The notes: generated by a model not told the origin, from the letters alone. A stretch of DNA of 64,000 nt from Halichondria panicea (GCF_963675165.1 NC_087381.1:3286001-3350000), one strand, 5' to 3'; shown: positions 33,516-44,541, counted from the stretch's first letter. Numbers and translations: made by a program.

Positions 33516-33950
33516 TCAGGCGCCATTTTTCTGAGTGTTTTTTAGGTATATAGCGCCAAGGCTGCTTGTGTGGACGTATGGGTAGAGTGTTGGGTTAAGT
33601 GGGCCAACAAGTCGTTGCGCGCCGGTTTCGGCGAGGAGGGATTTTTTGATTATATCAGGGTGCTCGATGGCCGATGGGTGGTTAGTGGATGCTGAGCGGA
33701 GAGCAGTGTTAGTGTGGTCAAAGCCTATCCGGAAGCCGTGGGCGATGCCGTGTAGTATGTACGATGCGTAGTGTTGGTCGGGGTGATAATCTAGCCAGAG
33801 TTGCCATGCATCGTAATTGAGCGGTGATGTAATGATGGCTAAGCGGGGAGGCAAGGGCGGCTGTGCTGGGTTGATGTGAGAGGCAAGGGCGAGCAGGTCG
33901 GGAGTGTAGGGGTATAGTGGCGTCCCTGTGTGGGTGAAACTACTTAACAT
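33516..33950 (-). pseudogene. N-terminal pol region of the DIRS-like retroelement
   Basis: 145 codons with PLNYDAWQLWLDYHPDQHYA, YILHGIAHGFRIGFDHTN and VGPLNPTLYPYVHTSSLGAI, the segment that precedes the RT in this element class. It ends at a frame break before the RT (about 33478-33515). Its 5' end lies near 33950. Confidence 0.7.
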
Positions 33951-34154
33951 GCTTAATATTTATCATTGTACATGTTGTACATGTGTAATCATGGCACATA
34001 ATAATGGGGTAATCAGAAACGCAAAGTGAAGCAATAGGCATAATAATGAAGCAATAAGGGCAACGCAAATGAATAATAATGAGGCAACGCAATAGGCATA
34101 ATAATGAACTAATGAAGCAATGATGAGGAAATAAGCATAGTGAGAAACACAGCA
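33951..34154. other. Retroelement spacer next to the insertion site
   Basis: Rich in GGCATAATAATGA(A)-type short direct repeats (34030-34110). It ends with the left copy of the 8-base target duplication ACACAGCA (34147-34154). Confidence 0.6.
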
Positions 34155-34304
34155 ATTAACCGATTATACGCCGCAGACGCATTTATGCGTCATGTCGGTA
34201 TGACGCCATAGACGCATTTTTGCGTCAACCGCAGTAATCCGGCTTCTCTCTGCTCTAAAGAAACCAGGGAGCGGCTGCTGCTATTTTAACGCTACTACTA
34301 TGTC

Positions 34305-34443
34305 CAGTTACTGTTCAGGTAAGTATATATGCAGTCAAAACCTCTTACTGTGCAGAAAATATTTTGGCAATACACGCTTGCCAAAATATTTTCTGCACAG
34401 TAAGAGGTTTTGACTGCATATATACTTACCTGAACAGTAACTG
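34305..34443. repeat. Perfect 66-base inverted repeat with 7-base loop
   Basis: 34305-34370 (CAGTTACTGTTCAGGTAAGT... TTTTGGCAA) and 34378-34443 are exact reverse complements around TACACGC. The left arm includes CAG|GTAAGT, a consensus splice donor preceded by an ATG (34300), and so might be a first exon (MSSYCS...). The right arm is its mirror copy. The RNA would fold into a long perfect hairpin. Confidence 0.9.
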
Positions 34444-34489
34444 AATATGTAGCTAGTTTACAAATTAAATATTAATTATTGGCATGAAC

Positions 34490-34553
34490 AAACGGTTGTT
34501 TCTCCATGTAACCAATCCTAGATTACATCATCTATATACCTTCTTAATGACGT
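34490..34553. repeat. Left arm of the internal inverted repeat (partner 44249-44312)
   Basis: 64 bases running from CGGTTGTTTCTCCATGTAAC to CCTTCTTAATGACGTCA recur inverted at 44249-44312 with about one mismatch. In each case the neighbouring inner sequence is the GCTACCAGT-type minisatellite, also in opposite orientation, so the two arms are inverted copies of one block. Confidence 0.85.
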
Positions 34554-34594
34554 CATAATCATACTAAATGATGCACTGCACAGTACACTAGTAG

Positions 34595-35055
34595 CGCTGG
34601 TAGTATTAGCAGCAGTAGCGCTGGTAGCAGCAGTAGCACTGGTAGCACTAGTAGCAGCAGTAGCGCTGGTATAGCAGCAGTAGCACTAGTAGCACTGGTT
34701 GCAGTAGTAGCACTAGTAGTAATAGCAGCACTGGTAGCACTAGTAGCAACAGTATAGCACTGGTAGCACTGGTAGCATCAGTAGCACTGGTAGCATCAGT
34801 AGCACTAGTAGCAGCAGTAGCACTGGTAGCACTAGTATAGCAGCAGTAGCACTAGTAGCACTGGTTGCAGTAGTAGCACTAGTAGTAATAGCAGCACTGG
34901 TAGCACTAGTAGCAGCAGTAGCACTGGTAGCAGCAGTAGCACTGGTAGCAGCAGTAGCACTGGTAGCACTAGTAGCACTGGTAGCAGCAGTAGCACTGGT
35001 AGTATTAGTAGCAGCAGTAGCACTGCATGGTAGCATTAGTAATACTGGTAGCGTT
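34595..35055. repeat. Minisatellite, GTAGCACTG/GTAGCAGCA 9-base units
   Basis: About 460 bases of irregular 9-base units (GTAGCACTG, GTAGCAGCA, GTAGCACTA), the reverse complement of the array at 41826-44212. Reading frames without stops exist simply because the unit length is a multiple of three. Confidence 0.9.
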
Positions 35056-35633
35056 GGTAGCGCTCATTGAAATAGCCTAGAACACACAAGTGGCTGTGCC
35101 ATCTGCGTACCGGCTAACATGATCAGACACAGCATATTTTCATTCGGGAGTTCTTTATTCGAAAAACTACACTGGAGACAAGCAACCTTGTATAGGAGGA
35201 ACTGAAATCCTTATTTGTTTCCTTTTAATTGAAGTTATGTAGCACCTCCTACAAAAAAGGTGAATTTACATCAACTTGAAGGTGCAAATACAACTGTAAA
35301 TTATATAGTGGTTAATTTTTTAATATGAATAGCGGTGATTTTGTTTGATCCAGTACTTTGCTTCAGTAGTTGCACTGCATTGCATGTGTTGCAGTGAACA
35401 ACACCTAGGTTTTTTCGTAAGTAACATTTTTGCAAGCTCACAAAAAAGAAAAGAATTTTACCCTATGCCCGCTATATATACGACAATGCATATATACTCC
35501 TAGCCTCGATCCCAGGCCGATCTGTCTCTAATTGAACGCTAGGTCGCCTCCTCGGCCTGGTATTGATTGTATCTGGGCGTGACTTCCTTATTATTATTAG
35601 TCCATGTGGTCAAATGAAAATTGAATAAAATTA

Positions 35634-36251
35634 ATGATGGCTTCTAAGTTTGTTCTTTGTAGGTTATGTTGCAGCACTGATGCCATACAAAACAGAAGAT
35701 ATAAACATTTGTTCAGCAGTAAGGCTCTCAAAGAAGATATTCCAGGGAGGCTCAGTCTTGCATTGGATCTGCCTGTTAGTGATTCAGATGGCCTGTCAAA
35801 GATTGTCTGTCTTTCTTGTATCAAGAAGATAGAGTCCATAGAGTTGTTCAGGCTCCTGGCCAGACGTAGCTACCAGAAACAAGTGTCCAAAGAGCAGCTC
35901 CCTAGTAGTCCAGTAAGATCAGCCCCTAAGAAAAGGACTAAGGACACGAGTGGTTCCGACGCATCTCCTTTCACTGTGAGCTCGCGTCCATCAGCAAAGA
36001 GGAGTACCATCGGGGTTCGAGGAAAAAGGCTTGCTTTTACTCCTGCACAAAGTAGGAAATTTTTAATGTGATAGTGTTGTAAATAAAATTATTTTTTTAG
36101 CTCACATTGATGGTCCACATAATGCCAGTGCCTCGACATCATCTGCAATCGCTGTGGAGCTAGAGGGTAGGTCAGAAACTATCCAGTTTGCAGCCAACAT
36201 TGGAGCACCAGGAGGGGCAAATGCTCTAAGCTCACCTAGGTGTGCATAGGC
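35634..36251 (+). CDS. ZAD-like zinc-finger protein of transposon C
   Basis: Starts MMASKFVLCRLCC. The Cys pairs C9/C12 and C59/C62 (VCLSC), with GRLSLALDLPVSDSDGL between, match the ZAD-like domain of copy B. A basic linker follows (APKKRTKDTSG; SAKRSTIGVRGKRLAF). Exon 1 probably ends at a GTAGGA donor after PAQ (about 36051). A second exon (about 36103-36162; AHIDGPHNASASTSSAIAVE) ends at a GTAGGT donor. If the first donor is not used, the ORF stops at 36071. In the full element this would be the promoter-proximal gene. A role in binding the transposon ends is inference. Confidence 0.55.
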
Positions 36252-36318
36252 AGGACAAAAGTCAGAGCTCCTACAGAACATACATAATAATCACAACGGG
36301 AGTTATTAATAACTTACC

Positions 36319-36833
36319 ACTTGTAAACACAGTGTGCTTCGTCCACAGCTATTGCCACTAAAGAGGAATTGAGTGGAGGCTCTAGTAATAGCATCCTCCA
36401 ACGATAGTCTTCAACAACAGCCTCTGGGGCAGTGAACAGCAGACGGTACTTTCCATCCGACACATCTTTGTTAGTGGCAACAAGACTTCTGTCGATTCCC
36501 TTATTACTACTGAGGATGGCAGCAGAAACACCTCTAGTGTTCAGACTCCTGGTCAATCATGAGAGACACAAGGGGAGAGATGACAAGAACTACACTTCTG
36601 GCGACAAGAGGACCCTTAGTCCTACCAAGCTTGTAGTCCATCAAGAAGGGTAGCAATTGATAGCACAGAGACTTGCCATACCCAGTTGGGAACCACACAA
36701 AAACGTCCCTTCCTTCTGACAGGAGCTTGAGAGCACGGACCTGCTGTTCCTTGAGGATCAGTCCTTCTTGCTTCACACAAGACAGTGCATACGCTAATGC
36801 TTCTTGGATATCAAAAGACGTTGAAATTGCCAT
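36319..36833 (-). pseudogene. RecQ-like helicase fragment of transposon C (Walker A to DEAH)
   Basis: Starts MAISTSFDIQEALAYALSCV. Motif I is WFPTGYGKSLCYQLLPFL, motif Ia region VVLVISPLVSLMIDQ, then GVSAAILSSNKGIDR, LLFTAPEAVVEDYRW, and motif II DEAHCVYKW. Relative to copy D, four bases are missing just after MIDQ (about 36545), shifting the frame. After DEAHCVYKW there is a GTAAGT donor, but no further helicase exon remains in the element, so motifs III-VI are absent. Helicases of this type act as SF2 3'-5' DNA unwinding enzymes; this copy is dead. Confidence 0.8.
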
Positions 36834-37062
36834 AGTAGTAGCTAGCTAGCTTTACGGAGCTATTCATGAGATTACAATTACTTTTACGGAGTAGGTGCTC
36901 ATACATACACCATTAGTGTTAAGTCGCTCAGGAATTCGCTCTTTTTTAGCGAATACCTGAGCGAGGTGGAGCCAATAAGAGCACGCCCAGATACAATCAA
37001 TACCAGGCCGAGGAGGCGACCTAGCGTTCAATTAGAGACGGATCGGCCTGGGATCAAGGCTA

Positions 37063-37608
37063 CTATACTCCAGGCATGCATGATTATTTTCTGTTACAAA
37101 CACATACATTTAGCTGCTTTATTGAATCACATAATACACCTTGTCTAGCTACATTTTGAGCAAAATAGGCATTTGCTAGAAAATTGGGCTGTAAAATTTA
37201 GTAAAATAGGCTTAGATTATAGATGGACCTCTAATTGAATTCCACTGTGCAGCAACAATATACCACATGCATGCTGCTTGCATCTTGCACACTATAGCCT
37301 CGCCCCCAAGCCAATTAAAAAAAAAGCGGCTTGGGAACGAGCATGTTGAGTGTTTATTAAATGTTCACTTCCTGTTGTGAGACCGTGTTATGTAGTGTTA
37401 TGTTACTTGTAAACTCGTTGTGTTTTAATTAAACCATTACATGAGTAACACGCACTGGCTATCAAAGAAGCAAAATATTTGATATTATAGAGTAGAAAAT
37501 TTGAGCAAAAAAGAAAAGCAAAATGGGTAAACAAAAAATTAATGGTTAAGGTCTATAATCACATACCCATGCATGAATAGGTACAGTGGCTAAGGCAAAA
37601 CCACAGTA
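37063..37608. other. Spacer inside the composite insertion
   Basis: No gene was recognised. AT-rich, with a short palindromic AAGCCAATTAAAAA/AAAGCGGCTTGGGAACGAG relic near 37308-37340. Confidence 0.4.
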
Positions 37609-38003
37609 CCGTATATCTTCTAATTTATCGGACAGCAAAAAATAATTATTTTGGAAATTGTCCGGGTATAATTGGAACAGATTTTTATAGAGCATGCGAA
37701 GTGTCCGGAATAATTAGAACAAGCAAGCAGCTGCATGCGAGCTAGCTAAGTTTAATAGAACAGGGTACGACTGAATAGTTGCACTAGCTATCTAAAACTA
37801 GCTAATCAAAGCTATCTAACTGCAGTACTGTAAGTCTTACTTGCCGCCTATGAACGATAACTCAATTTTTCAAGGTATTGTCCGGATATTTAGAACAAAT
37901 GTAATATTAAAGTACTGGAGTGTCCGTTGTATTAGAACAACGAAAATTGCCCAAAAGAGTGTCCGGGTAATTAGAAGTGTCCGATAAATTAGAAGATATA
38001 CGG
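37609..38003. mobile_element. 395-base MITE, copy 2 (ends CCGTATATCTTCTAAT), TA duplication
   Basis: Same family, orientation and interior as 9010-9405, flanked by TA (37607-37608, 38004-38005). The two copies differ by scattered substitutions and small indels. Confidence 0.85.
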
Positions 38004-39068
38004 TACATGTACACAAGCATGAAACCACAATGTAAACTGTGCACATGGTTACTGAAATGCGGTGCATGGAACCCTTGTAGTATTCTCCAGTGGTGTAGGA
38101 ACCAGGCAGTGCAGCCTCCCTTAATTTTTTTGTCAACCTTACACAAACTCAATAGAAGTTGTCCAAGAAACACGCAAACATATATCTGCCTGTCTGCATC
38201 AGAATCAGTCCCAGAGCTTAATTTTCTTGAGGGACAACCCCCAGAACCCCTTGCAGGCGCACTTTAATATGTGTGTTGGTGCATAGATGTTATACCTTCT
38301 TACGTAGTATCATAGATTGTTCAATCTATGGTAGTATTTACTACAATTTAAACCATAATTTGCTGCTGTCAAGTTGTACTTTGGACTCTAGCATTTAGCC
38401 TCACTATCTATTGTTTTAACATTTCCTCTCTTTGTTCATGTGAGCCCCACCCAGGGCCTCTATCACTGCATTTTGAGCAACTCCTTCCTTGTTGAACCAA
38501 CTTGGCGGTTTTTAATTTAACGTCTCTACGTTGTGTCCACCAGAAGTTTTTAAATTCGGTAAAATTTTTCAAATCGCCAAATTAAAACACCCATCAAGTT
38601 ACCAGTTACAGTGTATATAATTGTAAGGGGTTTGGATTTTGCAGGCCATGGCAATTCCAATTACTTATGATTGCTTTTGTTGGCTTGTTACAGACAATCA
38701 TAACAGAAGCCAACCAAAATACTGCTATTTACTACAGTGCTTTGGAGTATAGTCTGCAAAAGTAGTAAATTACCACACATTTGTGAGTGAGTAGCTGTAC
38801 TTAAATGTAAATATCTTTCGATTGGAACATTTCTAATTGTGTTGATACCAATGTGTAGGTGAATAACCAAGCTACAACGTACCCAAAAATGTTTCCATGG
38901 AAACATAAGGTGGTGGGTTTGTGGTGATTAATAGAACAACAACAAATTGTTATAGTGGGTAATCGGTTAGAGTAATAAAACAGTAATCTTGTATACAACT
39001 AAGGTCCTAGACTTCATCACATACAATGGTTTAGGTATCCTGACCATCCCTTTATGCATGGGTCTTAC

Positions 39069-39861
39069 TAGCCTCGGTCCCAGGCTGATTTTTTTTTAAT
39101 AGAACGAAGTTGAAAAATACGGCCTGGTATTGATTGTATCTGGGCGTGGCAGGAACCGGAAACAAAAACAGTGATTCTTTACATTTTGTTTCCTGCTTTT
39201 TTTCTGTAATACTAAAGGTGTACGTAGAGGCATTTTACTCCCGTAAAAGTTACAGTAATTTAGCTCCGTGTCATGTTCTCAATTTATAGCTAGCTAGCTA
39301 TGGCATGCAACTCGTTGTCTTGTTTGAAGCAAGATGGCCTCACTCTCATGGCAGAACAGGCCCAGGCTCTCAAGCTCCTGTTTGAGGGAAGGGACGTGTT
39401 TATCTGGTTCCCAACGGGGTATGGCAAGTCTCTCTGCTATATCAGTTGCTACCCTTTTTAATGGACTACAAGCTAGGTAGGACCAAGGCTCCTCCTGTTG
39501 ACAAAAGTGTTGTTCTTGTTAATTGTCTCTCCCCTTGTATCTCTCATCATGAGACTCATGATTGACCAGATCAGGAGTCTAAACAATAGAGGTGTTTCTG
39601 CTGCCATCCTCAGTAGCAATAAAGGAATCGACAAAGATTTGGTTGCCACTGCCAAAGAAGTGTCTTCTGGGAAGTATTTCCTGCTGTATACTGCCCCAGA
39701 GGCTGTTGTTGAAGACCACTGTTGGAGGATTCATTTTTTGTTGTACAACGAGTCAATTTATTAAAAAACCACGCCCAGATCACGCCCAAATACAATCAAT
39801 ACCAGGCCTAGTAGGCGACCTAGCGTTCAATTGGAGACGGATCGGCCGGGGGTCGAGGCTA
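39069..39861. mobile_element. TAGCCTCG-family transposon, copy D (793 bases)
   Basis: Ends TAGCCTCGGTCCCAGGCTGA and GGGGTCGAGGCTA, with the inner TACAATCAATACCAGGCC block shared with copy C. The exact 9-base duplication GGGTCTTAC lies at 39060-39068 and 39862-39870. It is inserted in the left arm of the palindrome. It contains only a RecQ-like fragment, here on the plus strand. Confidence 0.9.
39300..39760 (+). pseudogene. RecQ-like helicase fragment of transposon D
   Basis: MACNSLSCLKQDGLTLMAEQ, LLFEGRDVFIWFPTGYGKSL (Walker A), then a two-base insertion breaks the frame at CYQLLPF. Further blocks SPLVSLIMRLMIDQIRSLNN and GVSAAILSSNKGIDKDLVAT, YTAPEAVVEDHCWR follow in another frame. It ends before motif II (DEAH), is shorter than the copy in C and is non-functional. 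Confidence 0.8.
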
Positions 39862-40814
39862 GGGTCTTACATATGTTCACAGTGTTTATAATTCATGATT
39901 TACTGGTTTTTAGGTACGCCTTGGTTAGAGTAATATCTTCTGAACATTTTATAGCTTAGCTTAGAGTTTACATTTATCTGTAAACTTACTACAGAAATTT
40001 GAAAGCTAAGCTATTAATTTTTCAGAAGTTATTACTCTAACCAAAAGTGTACCTGAAAACCAGTAAATCATGAATTATAAACACTGTGAACATATGTAAG
40101 ACCCATAAAGGGATGGTCAGGACACCTAAACCATTGAACAATTATGTGATGAAGTCTAGGACCTTAGCTGTACAAGATTACTGTTTTATTACTCTAACCG
40201 ATTACCCACTGTAACAATTTGCTGTTGTTCTATTAATCACCACAAACCCACCACCTTATGTTTCCATGGAAACGTTTTTGAGTATGTTGTAGCTTGGTCA
40301 TTCACCTACACATTGGTATCAACACCATTTCTAGAAATGTTCTGATCAAAAGATATTTACATTTAAGTACAGCTACTCACAAATTTGTGGTAATCTACTC
40401 TCTAAGCTGGATGCACTGTATAAGAATTTTATTAGGCCAAACTAAAATGGTAGCGCCATTTAGGCAAGCCGTAATTATTATTACCGGTAATATAGATGTA
40501 TATACATAATTATAAGGAATGGCTTTGCAGTTTGCACCTTAGCTTATCTGTGGTATTCCATATAAGGAACGCTCAACCTATGCTTTAGAAGTAGATCTGA
40601 GGTTCGAGTTAAAAGTTGTTACCATTATTCAGTAAAAAAGTTGCTATACTTATAGTGCATGTCATGGGGTGAACTTTCATCCAGGGAGGAATAAAATTAA
40701 ACAATCCTGTTGCAAGTGCAATCTACTGTGTAACAGTTGTCCTGAGCATGATGATAGCAAAAAAAAACCACCTTCTTCTAGGCTGAAAATGATGCATGGA
40801 CAACTGTTACAGTA

Positions 40815-41190
40815 TACTGTGTTTTGCAAGTTGCTTGTCATTGTGCACAGTAAATGGGCGTTGTCTATAGTACTACTGTGGTTACTAGATTTAATCAGGA
40901 ATGTGCTGACTCATAACTTTCCTCTATGTCCTCTAATTTCTACCTGCTCTTTTAGTGCACTTCTATAACTAAAACAACTGCCATACTGGCTCAAATCAAC
41001 AGAAGTATAGCAAGTCAACAGAGTACTGCATGTGCATATACACTATAACAGCTTAGCTAACTAAGTTAGCAAATTAATTTTTTTTGCTGAATAGACACGT
41101 TCACTTTACTAGACTCAGTAGTACTATGATGATAGCAACGCCCATTTACTGTGCACAACGACAAGCAACTTGCAAAACACAGTATCTGCT
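40815..41190. repeat. Inverted repeat, about 75-base arms
   Basis: 40815-40890 (CTGTGTTTTGCAAGTTGCTT, AGTAAATGGGCGTTG, AGTACTACTG) is mirrored at 41118-41190. Probably another small foldback or MITE; the flanks were not resolved. Confidence 0.55.
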
Positions 41191-41354
41191 GTAATTTATA
41201 GGAATGGTGTGATGCTTTTTACCACATTTAGCAATTTAACACTTGATAAAGCCAACCACTATAGTAGTAAATCCCACACACAGCCTCACCACAATACATG
41301 TCAACACATACCTGACACTGGCACATACAACTTCCAGCCTGTCAGGGGTTAGCT

Positions 41355-41408
41355 TAGCCTCGATTCCAGGCCGCAGGGAAAAGCGCAAAGCGGCCTGGTT
41401 CGACGCTA
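41355..41408. mobile_element. 54-base micro-element of the TAGCCTCG family
   Basis: TAGCCTCGATTCCAGGCCGC, a 14-base spacer, then GCGGCCTGG...CGACGCTA. The flanks GGGTTAGCT and GGGTTCTAT match at 6 of 9 positions, a worn duplication. It is older than the 46-base element at 18299-18344. Confidence 0.7.
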
Positions 41409-41825
41409 GGGTTCTATACCATAATTATCATGAATCCAGAGCTACATGTGGTCAATTGTATGTCAGGTGGACCATGCATGTCCCAGCAAATACATGATTT
41501 ACTCCATTAAAATGCTAAACTTTGCTGAACACAGGTGGGTTTATGTATATGCTGATGCATCCATTAGTATCGACCACACGTTTAAAGTAACTTATTATTA
41601 TAATTATTATTATTGAAGATGGGTGTTGCAATACAATTCATCAACGGTATTGGCCAAGTAATTTCTTGGCAGTTCACAAAGTTAACACCAATTATTGATG
41701 AATGTGAGGTCCTCCTTTTAGCGATCGATGCATCCTCCTTGGAAAACCAGTATTATAGAAATGTATATGTCGATAACTGTGCATGCACAAGTAGAAATAT
41801 TAAAGATACTTATAATTATAGCTAC
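41409..41825. other. Spacer before the large minisatellite
   Basis: A short ORF from 41619 (MGVAIQFINGIGQVISWQFT...) runs into the repeat. I do not recognise it and do not call it a gene. Confidence 0.3.
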
Positions 41826-44212
41826 TATAATTATAGTGCTACCAGCGCTACCATGCATTCAGTGCTATTATAGTGCTACTGCTAGCCTGCTACTATAGTG
41901 CTACTTCTGCTACCAGCGCTAGACTGCTGCTGCTACCAGCTGCTACCAGTGATACTGCTGCTACCAGAGCTACCAGTGCTACTGCTGCTACCAGCGCTAC
42001 TGCTGCTACTAGTGCTACCAGTGCTACTATAGTGCTACTAGTGCTACCAGTGCTACCAGTGCTACTGCTGCTACCAGTACTACCAGCGCCACTGTTGCTA
42101 CCAGAGCTATCAGTGCTACTAGTGCTACCAGTGCTACTGCTGCTACTAGTGCTACTAGTGCTACCAGTGCTACCAGTGCTACTGCTGCTACCAGTGCTAC
42201 CAGCGCTACCAGTGCTACTGCTGCTACTAGTGCTACTAGTGCTACTAGTGCTACCAGCGCTACCAGTGCTACTGCTGCTACTAGTGCTACCAGTGCTACT
42301 GTTGCTACCAGCGTTACTGCTGCTACCAGTGCTACCAGTGCTACTACTGTTACCAGCGCTACTGCTGCTACCAGTGCTACCAGTGCTACTGCTGTTACCA
42401 GCGCTACTGCTGCTACCAGTGCTACCAGTGCTACCAGTGCTACTGTTGCTACCAGCGCTACCAGTGCTACTGCTGCTACCAGTGCTACTGCTACTGCTGT
42501 TACCAGCGCTACTGCTGCTACCAGTGCTACTGCTGCTACTATAGTGCTACCAGTGCTATACTGCTGCTATATACTAGTGCTACCAGTGCTACTGCTGCTA
42601 CCAGCGCTACCAGTGCTACTGCTGCTACTATAGTGCTACCAGTGCTACTGCTGTTACCAGCGCTACCAGTGCTACCAGTGCTACTGTTGCTACCAGCGCT
42701 ACCAGTGCTACTGCTACTACCAGCGCTACCAGTGCTATATACTAGTGCTACCAGTGCTACTGCTGCTACTAGTGCTACCAGTGCTACTGCTGCTACCAGT
42801 GCTACCAGTGCTACTGCTGTTACCAGCGCTACCAGTGCTACTGCTGCTACCAGTGCTACCAGCGCTACTGCTGCTACCAGTGCTACCAGCGCTACCAGTG
42901 CTACTGCTGCTACCAGTGTTACTGCTGCTACTGCTGTTACCAGCGCTACCAGTGCTACTATAGTGCTATTGCTGCTACCAGCGCTATACCAGTGCTACTA
43001 CTGCTACCAGCGCTACCAGTGCTACTGCTGCTACCATACAGCGCTACCAGTGCTACTACTGCTACCAGTGCTACTGCTGCTACCAGTGCTACTGCTGCTA
43101 CTAGTGCTACCAATGCTACTGCTGCTACCAGCGCTACCAGCGCTACTGCTGCTACCAGTGCTACTGCTGCTACCAGCTCTACCAGTGCTACTACTGCTAC
43201 CAGCTCTACCAGTGCTACTACTGCTACCAGCTCTACCAGTGCTACTGCTGCTACCAGTGCTACCAGTGCTACTGCTGTTACCAGCGCTACCAGTTCTACT
43301 ATAGTGCTACAAGTGCTACTGCTGCTACTGCTGTTACCAGCGCTACCACTGCTACTACTGCTACCAGCGCTACCAGTGCTACTGCTGCTACCAGCGCTAC
43401 CAGTGCTACTGCTGCTACCAGTGCTACCAGTGCTACTACTGCTACCAGCGCTACCAGTGCTACGGTGCTACTGCTGCTACCAGCGCTACCGCTGCTACTA
43501 GTGCTACTGCTGCTACCAGTGCTACCAGCGCTACTGCTGTTACCAGCGCTACCAGTGCTACTGCTGCTACCAGTGCTACCAGCGCTACTGCTGCTACCAG
43601 TGCTACCAGCGCTACCAGTGCTACTGCTGCTACCAGTGTTACTGCTGCTACTGCTGTTACCAGCGCTACCATAGTGCTATTGCTGCTACCAGCGCTATAC
43701 CAGTGCTACTACTGCTACAAGCGCTACCAGTGCTACTGCTGCTACCATACAGCGCTACCAGTGCTACTACTGCTACCAGTGCTACTGCTGCTACCAGTGC
43801 TACTGCTGCTACTAGTGCTACCAGTGCTACTGCTGCTACCAGCGCTACCAGCGCTACCAGTGCTACTGCTGCTACCAGCTCTACCAGTGCTACTACTGCT
43901 ACCAGCTCTACCAGTGCTACTACTGCTACCAGCTCTACCAGTGCTACTGCTGCTACCAGTGCTACCAGTGCTACTGCTGTTACCAGCGCTACCAGTGCTA
44001 CTATAGTGCTACCAGTACTACTGCTGCTACTGCTGTTACCAGCGCTACCAGTGCTACTACTGCTACCAGCGCTACCAGTGCTACTGCTGCTACCAGCGCT
44101 ACCAGTGCTACTGCTGCTACCAGTGCTACCAGTGCTACTACTGCTACCAGCGCTACCAGTGCTACGGTGCTACTACTGCTACCAACGCTACCGCTGCTAC
44201 TAGTGCTACCTA
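41826..44212. repeat. 2.4-kb minisatellite (GCTACCAGT/GCTACTGCT) with higher-order period of about 700 bases
   Basis: Irregular 9-base units GCTACCAGT, GCTACCAGC, GCTACTGCT and GCTACTAGT. Marker variants recur about 700-712 bases apart: GCTATTGCTGCTACCAGC at 42965 and 43676, ACCATACAGCGCTACCAG at 43031 and 43744, GCTACGGTGCTACT at 43460 and 44161. A block of about 700 bases has therefore itself been duplicated in tandem. The array is the inverted partner of 34595-35055. Confidence 0.9.
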
Positions 44213-44248
44213 CTATACTGAATGCTGCTATTATACACCCAGCTACTA

Positions 44249-44312
44249 TGACGTCATTAAGAAGGTATATAGATGATGTAATCTAGGAATGGTTACATGG
44301 AGAAACAACCGA
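44249..44312. repeat. Right arm of the internal inverted repeat (partner 34490-34553)
   Basis: Inverted copy of 34490-34553; see that entry. Its position just outside the large minisatellite shows that minisatellite and flank were inverted together. Confidence 0.85.
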
Positions 44313-44381
44313 ACAAACACTATCAAAAAATTATATAGAGCTACTAGCATGGCTAAGAGCCACACTAGATCAGTGAGGAGG

Positions 44382-44541
44382 TGCTGCATGAAATTGTAGG
44401 CTACCCACTAGCTCTGGGACCTGCACAGATTGACATAGAAGACCCAGTAGCCGAGTACAGCAAGGTAACAGAGATGTGCCAGTCATGGAGGGCAGTGATG
44501 ATGAGTTTTCTGATTGAGCAGTTTGGAGAGGAGCTTGAAGG
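44382..44541 (+). CDS. Possible isolated exon (Death-fold-like) captured in the composite insertion
   Basis: Between an acceptor (GATCAG, to 44381) and a donor (GAAG|GTAAAT) runs an open frame with SEEVLHEIVGYPLALGPAQI, DIEDPVAEYSKVTEMCQSWR and AVMMSFLIEQFGEELEG. The pattern of a LALG-type loop, acidic stretch and CQSWR helix recalls Death domains as in the Death exon 51403-51651, but similarity is weak. No partner exon was found; the ATG-donor at 34300-34318 is too distant to link. It could be chance. Confidence 0.3.

Larger units (their letters stand above)
35501..37062. mobile_element. TAGCCTCG-family transposon, copy C (1,562 bases, ZAD plus RecQ genes)
   Basis: The ends TAGCCTCGATCCCAGGCCGA...AGGTCGCC and the inverted copy, ending GGATCAAGGCTA, extend about 80 bases and include TACAATCAATACCAGGCCGA. 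The flanks ATATACTCC (35492-35500) and CTATACTCC (37063-37071) differ at one of nine positions. It carries a ZAD-like gene (+) and an antisense RecQ-like gene but lacks the DUF6589-like gene, so it has lost the middle of the full element. Confidence 0.85.
38777..40398. repeat. Long palindrome (foldback) interrupted by transposon D
   Basis: With element D (39069-39861) removed, the left arm 38777-39068 plus 39871-39950 mirrors 40014-40398. Mirrored blocks are TACATTTAAGTACAGCTACT, CACCTACACATTGGTATCAA, TTTCCATGGAAAC and TAAATCATGAATTATAAACA. The spacer at the centre is about 64 bases. Arms of about 370 bases are roughly 90 percent or more alike by eye. No ORF. Confidence 0.75.

Noticed and set aside
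34595-35055. CRISPR-like or regulatory tandem array
   Set aside because: Units are 9 bases with no unique spacers; it is a simple minisatellite.
41873-44203. Long open frames rich in Leu/Pro or Ala-Thr-Ser
   Set aside because: The 9-base minisatellite unit has no stop in several frames on both strands; length and composition follow from the repeat and not from coding.
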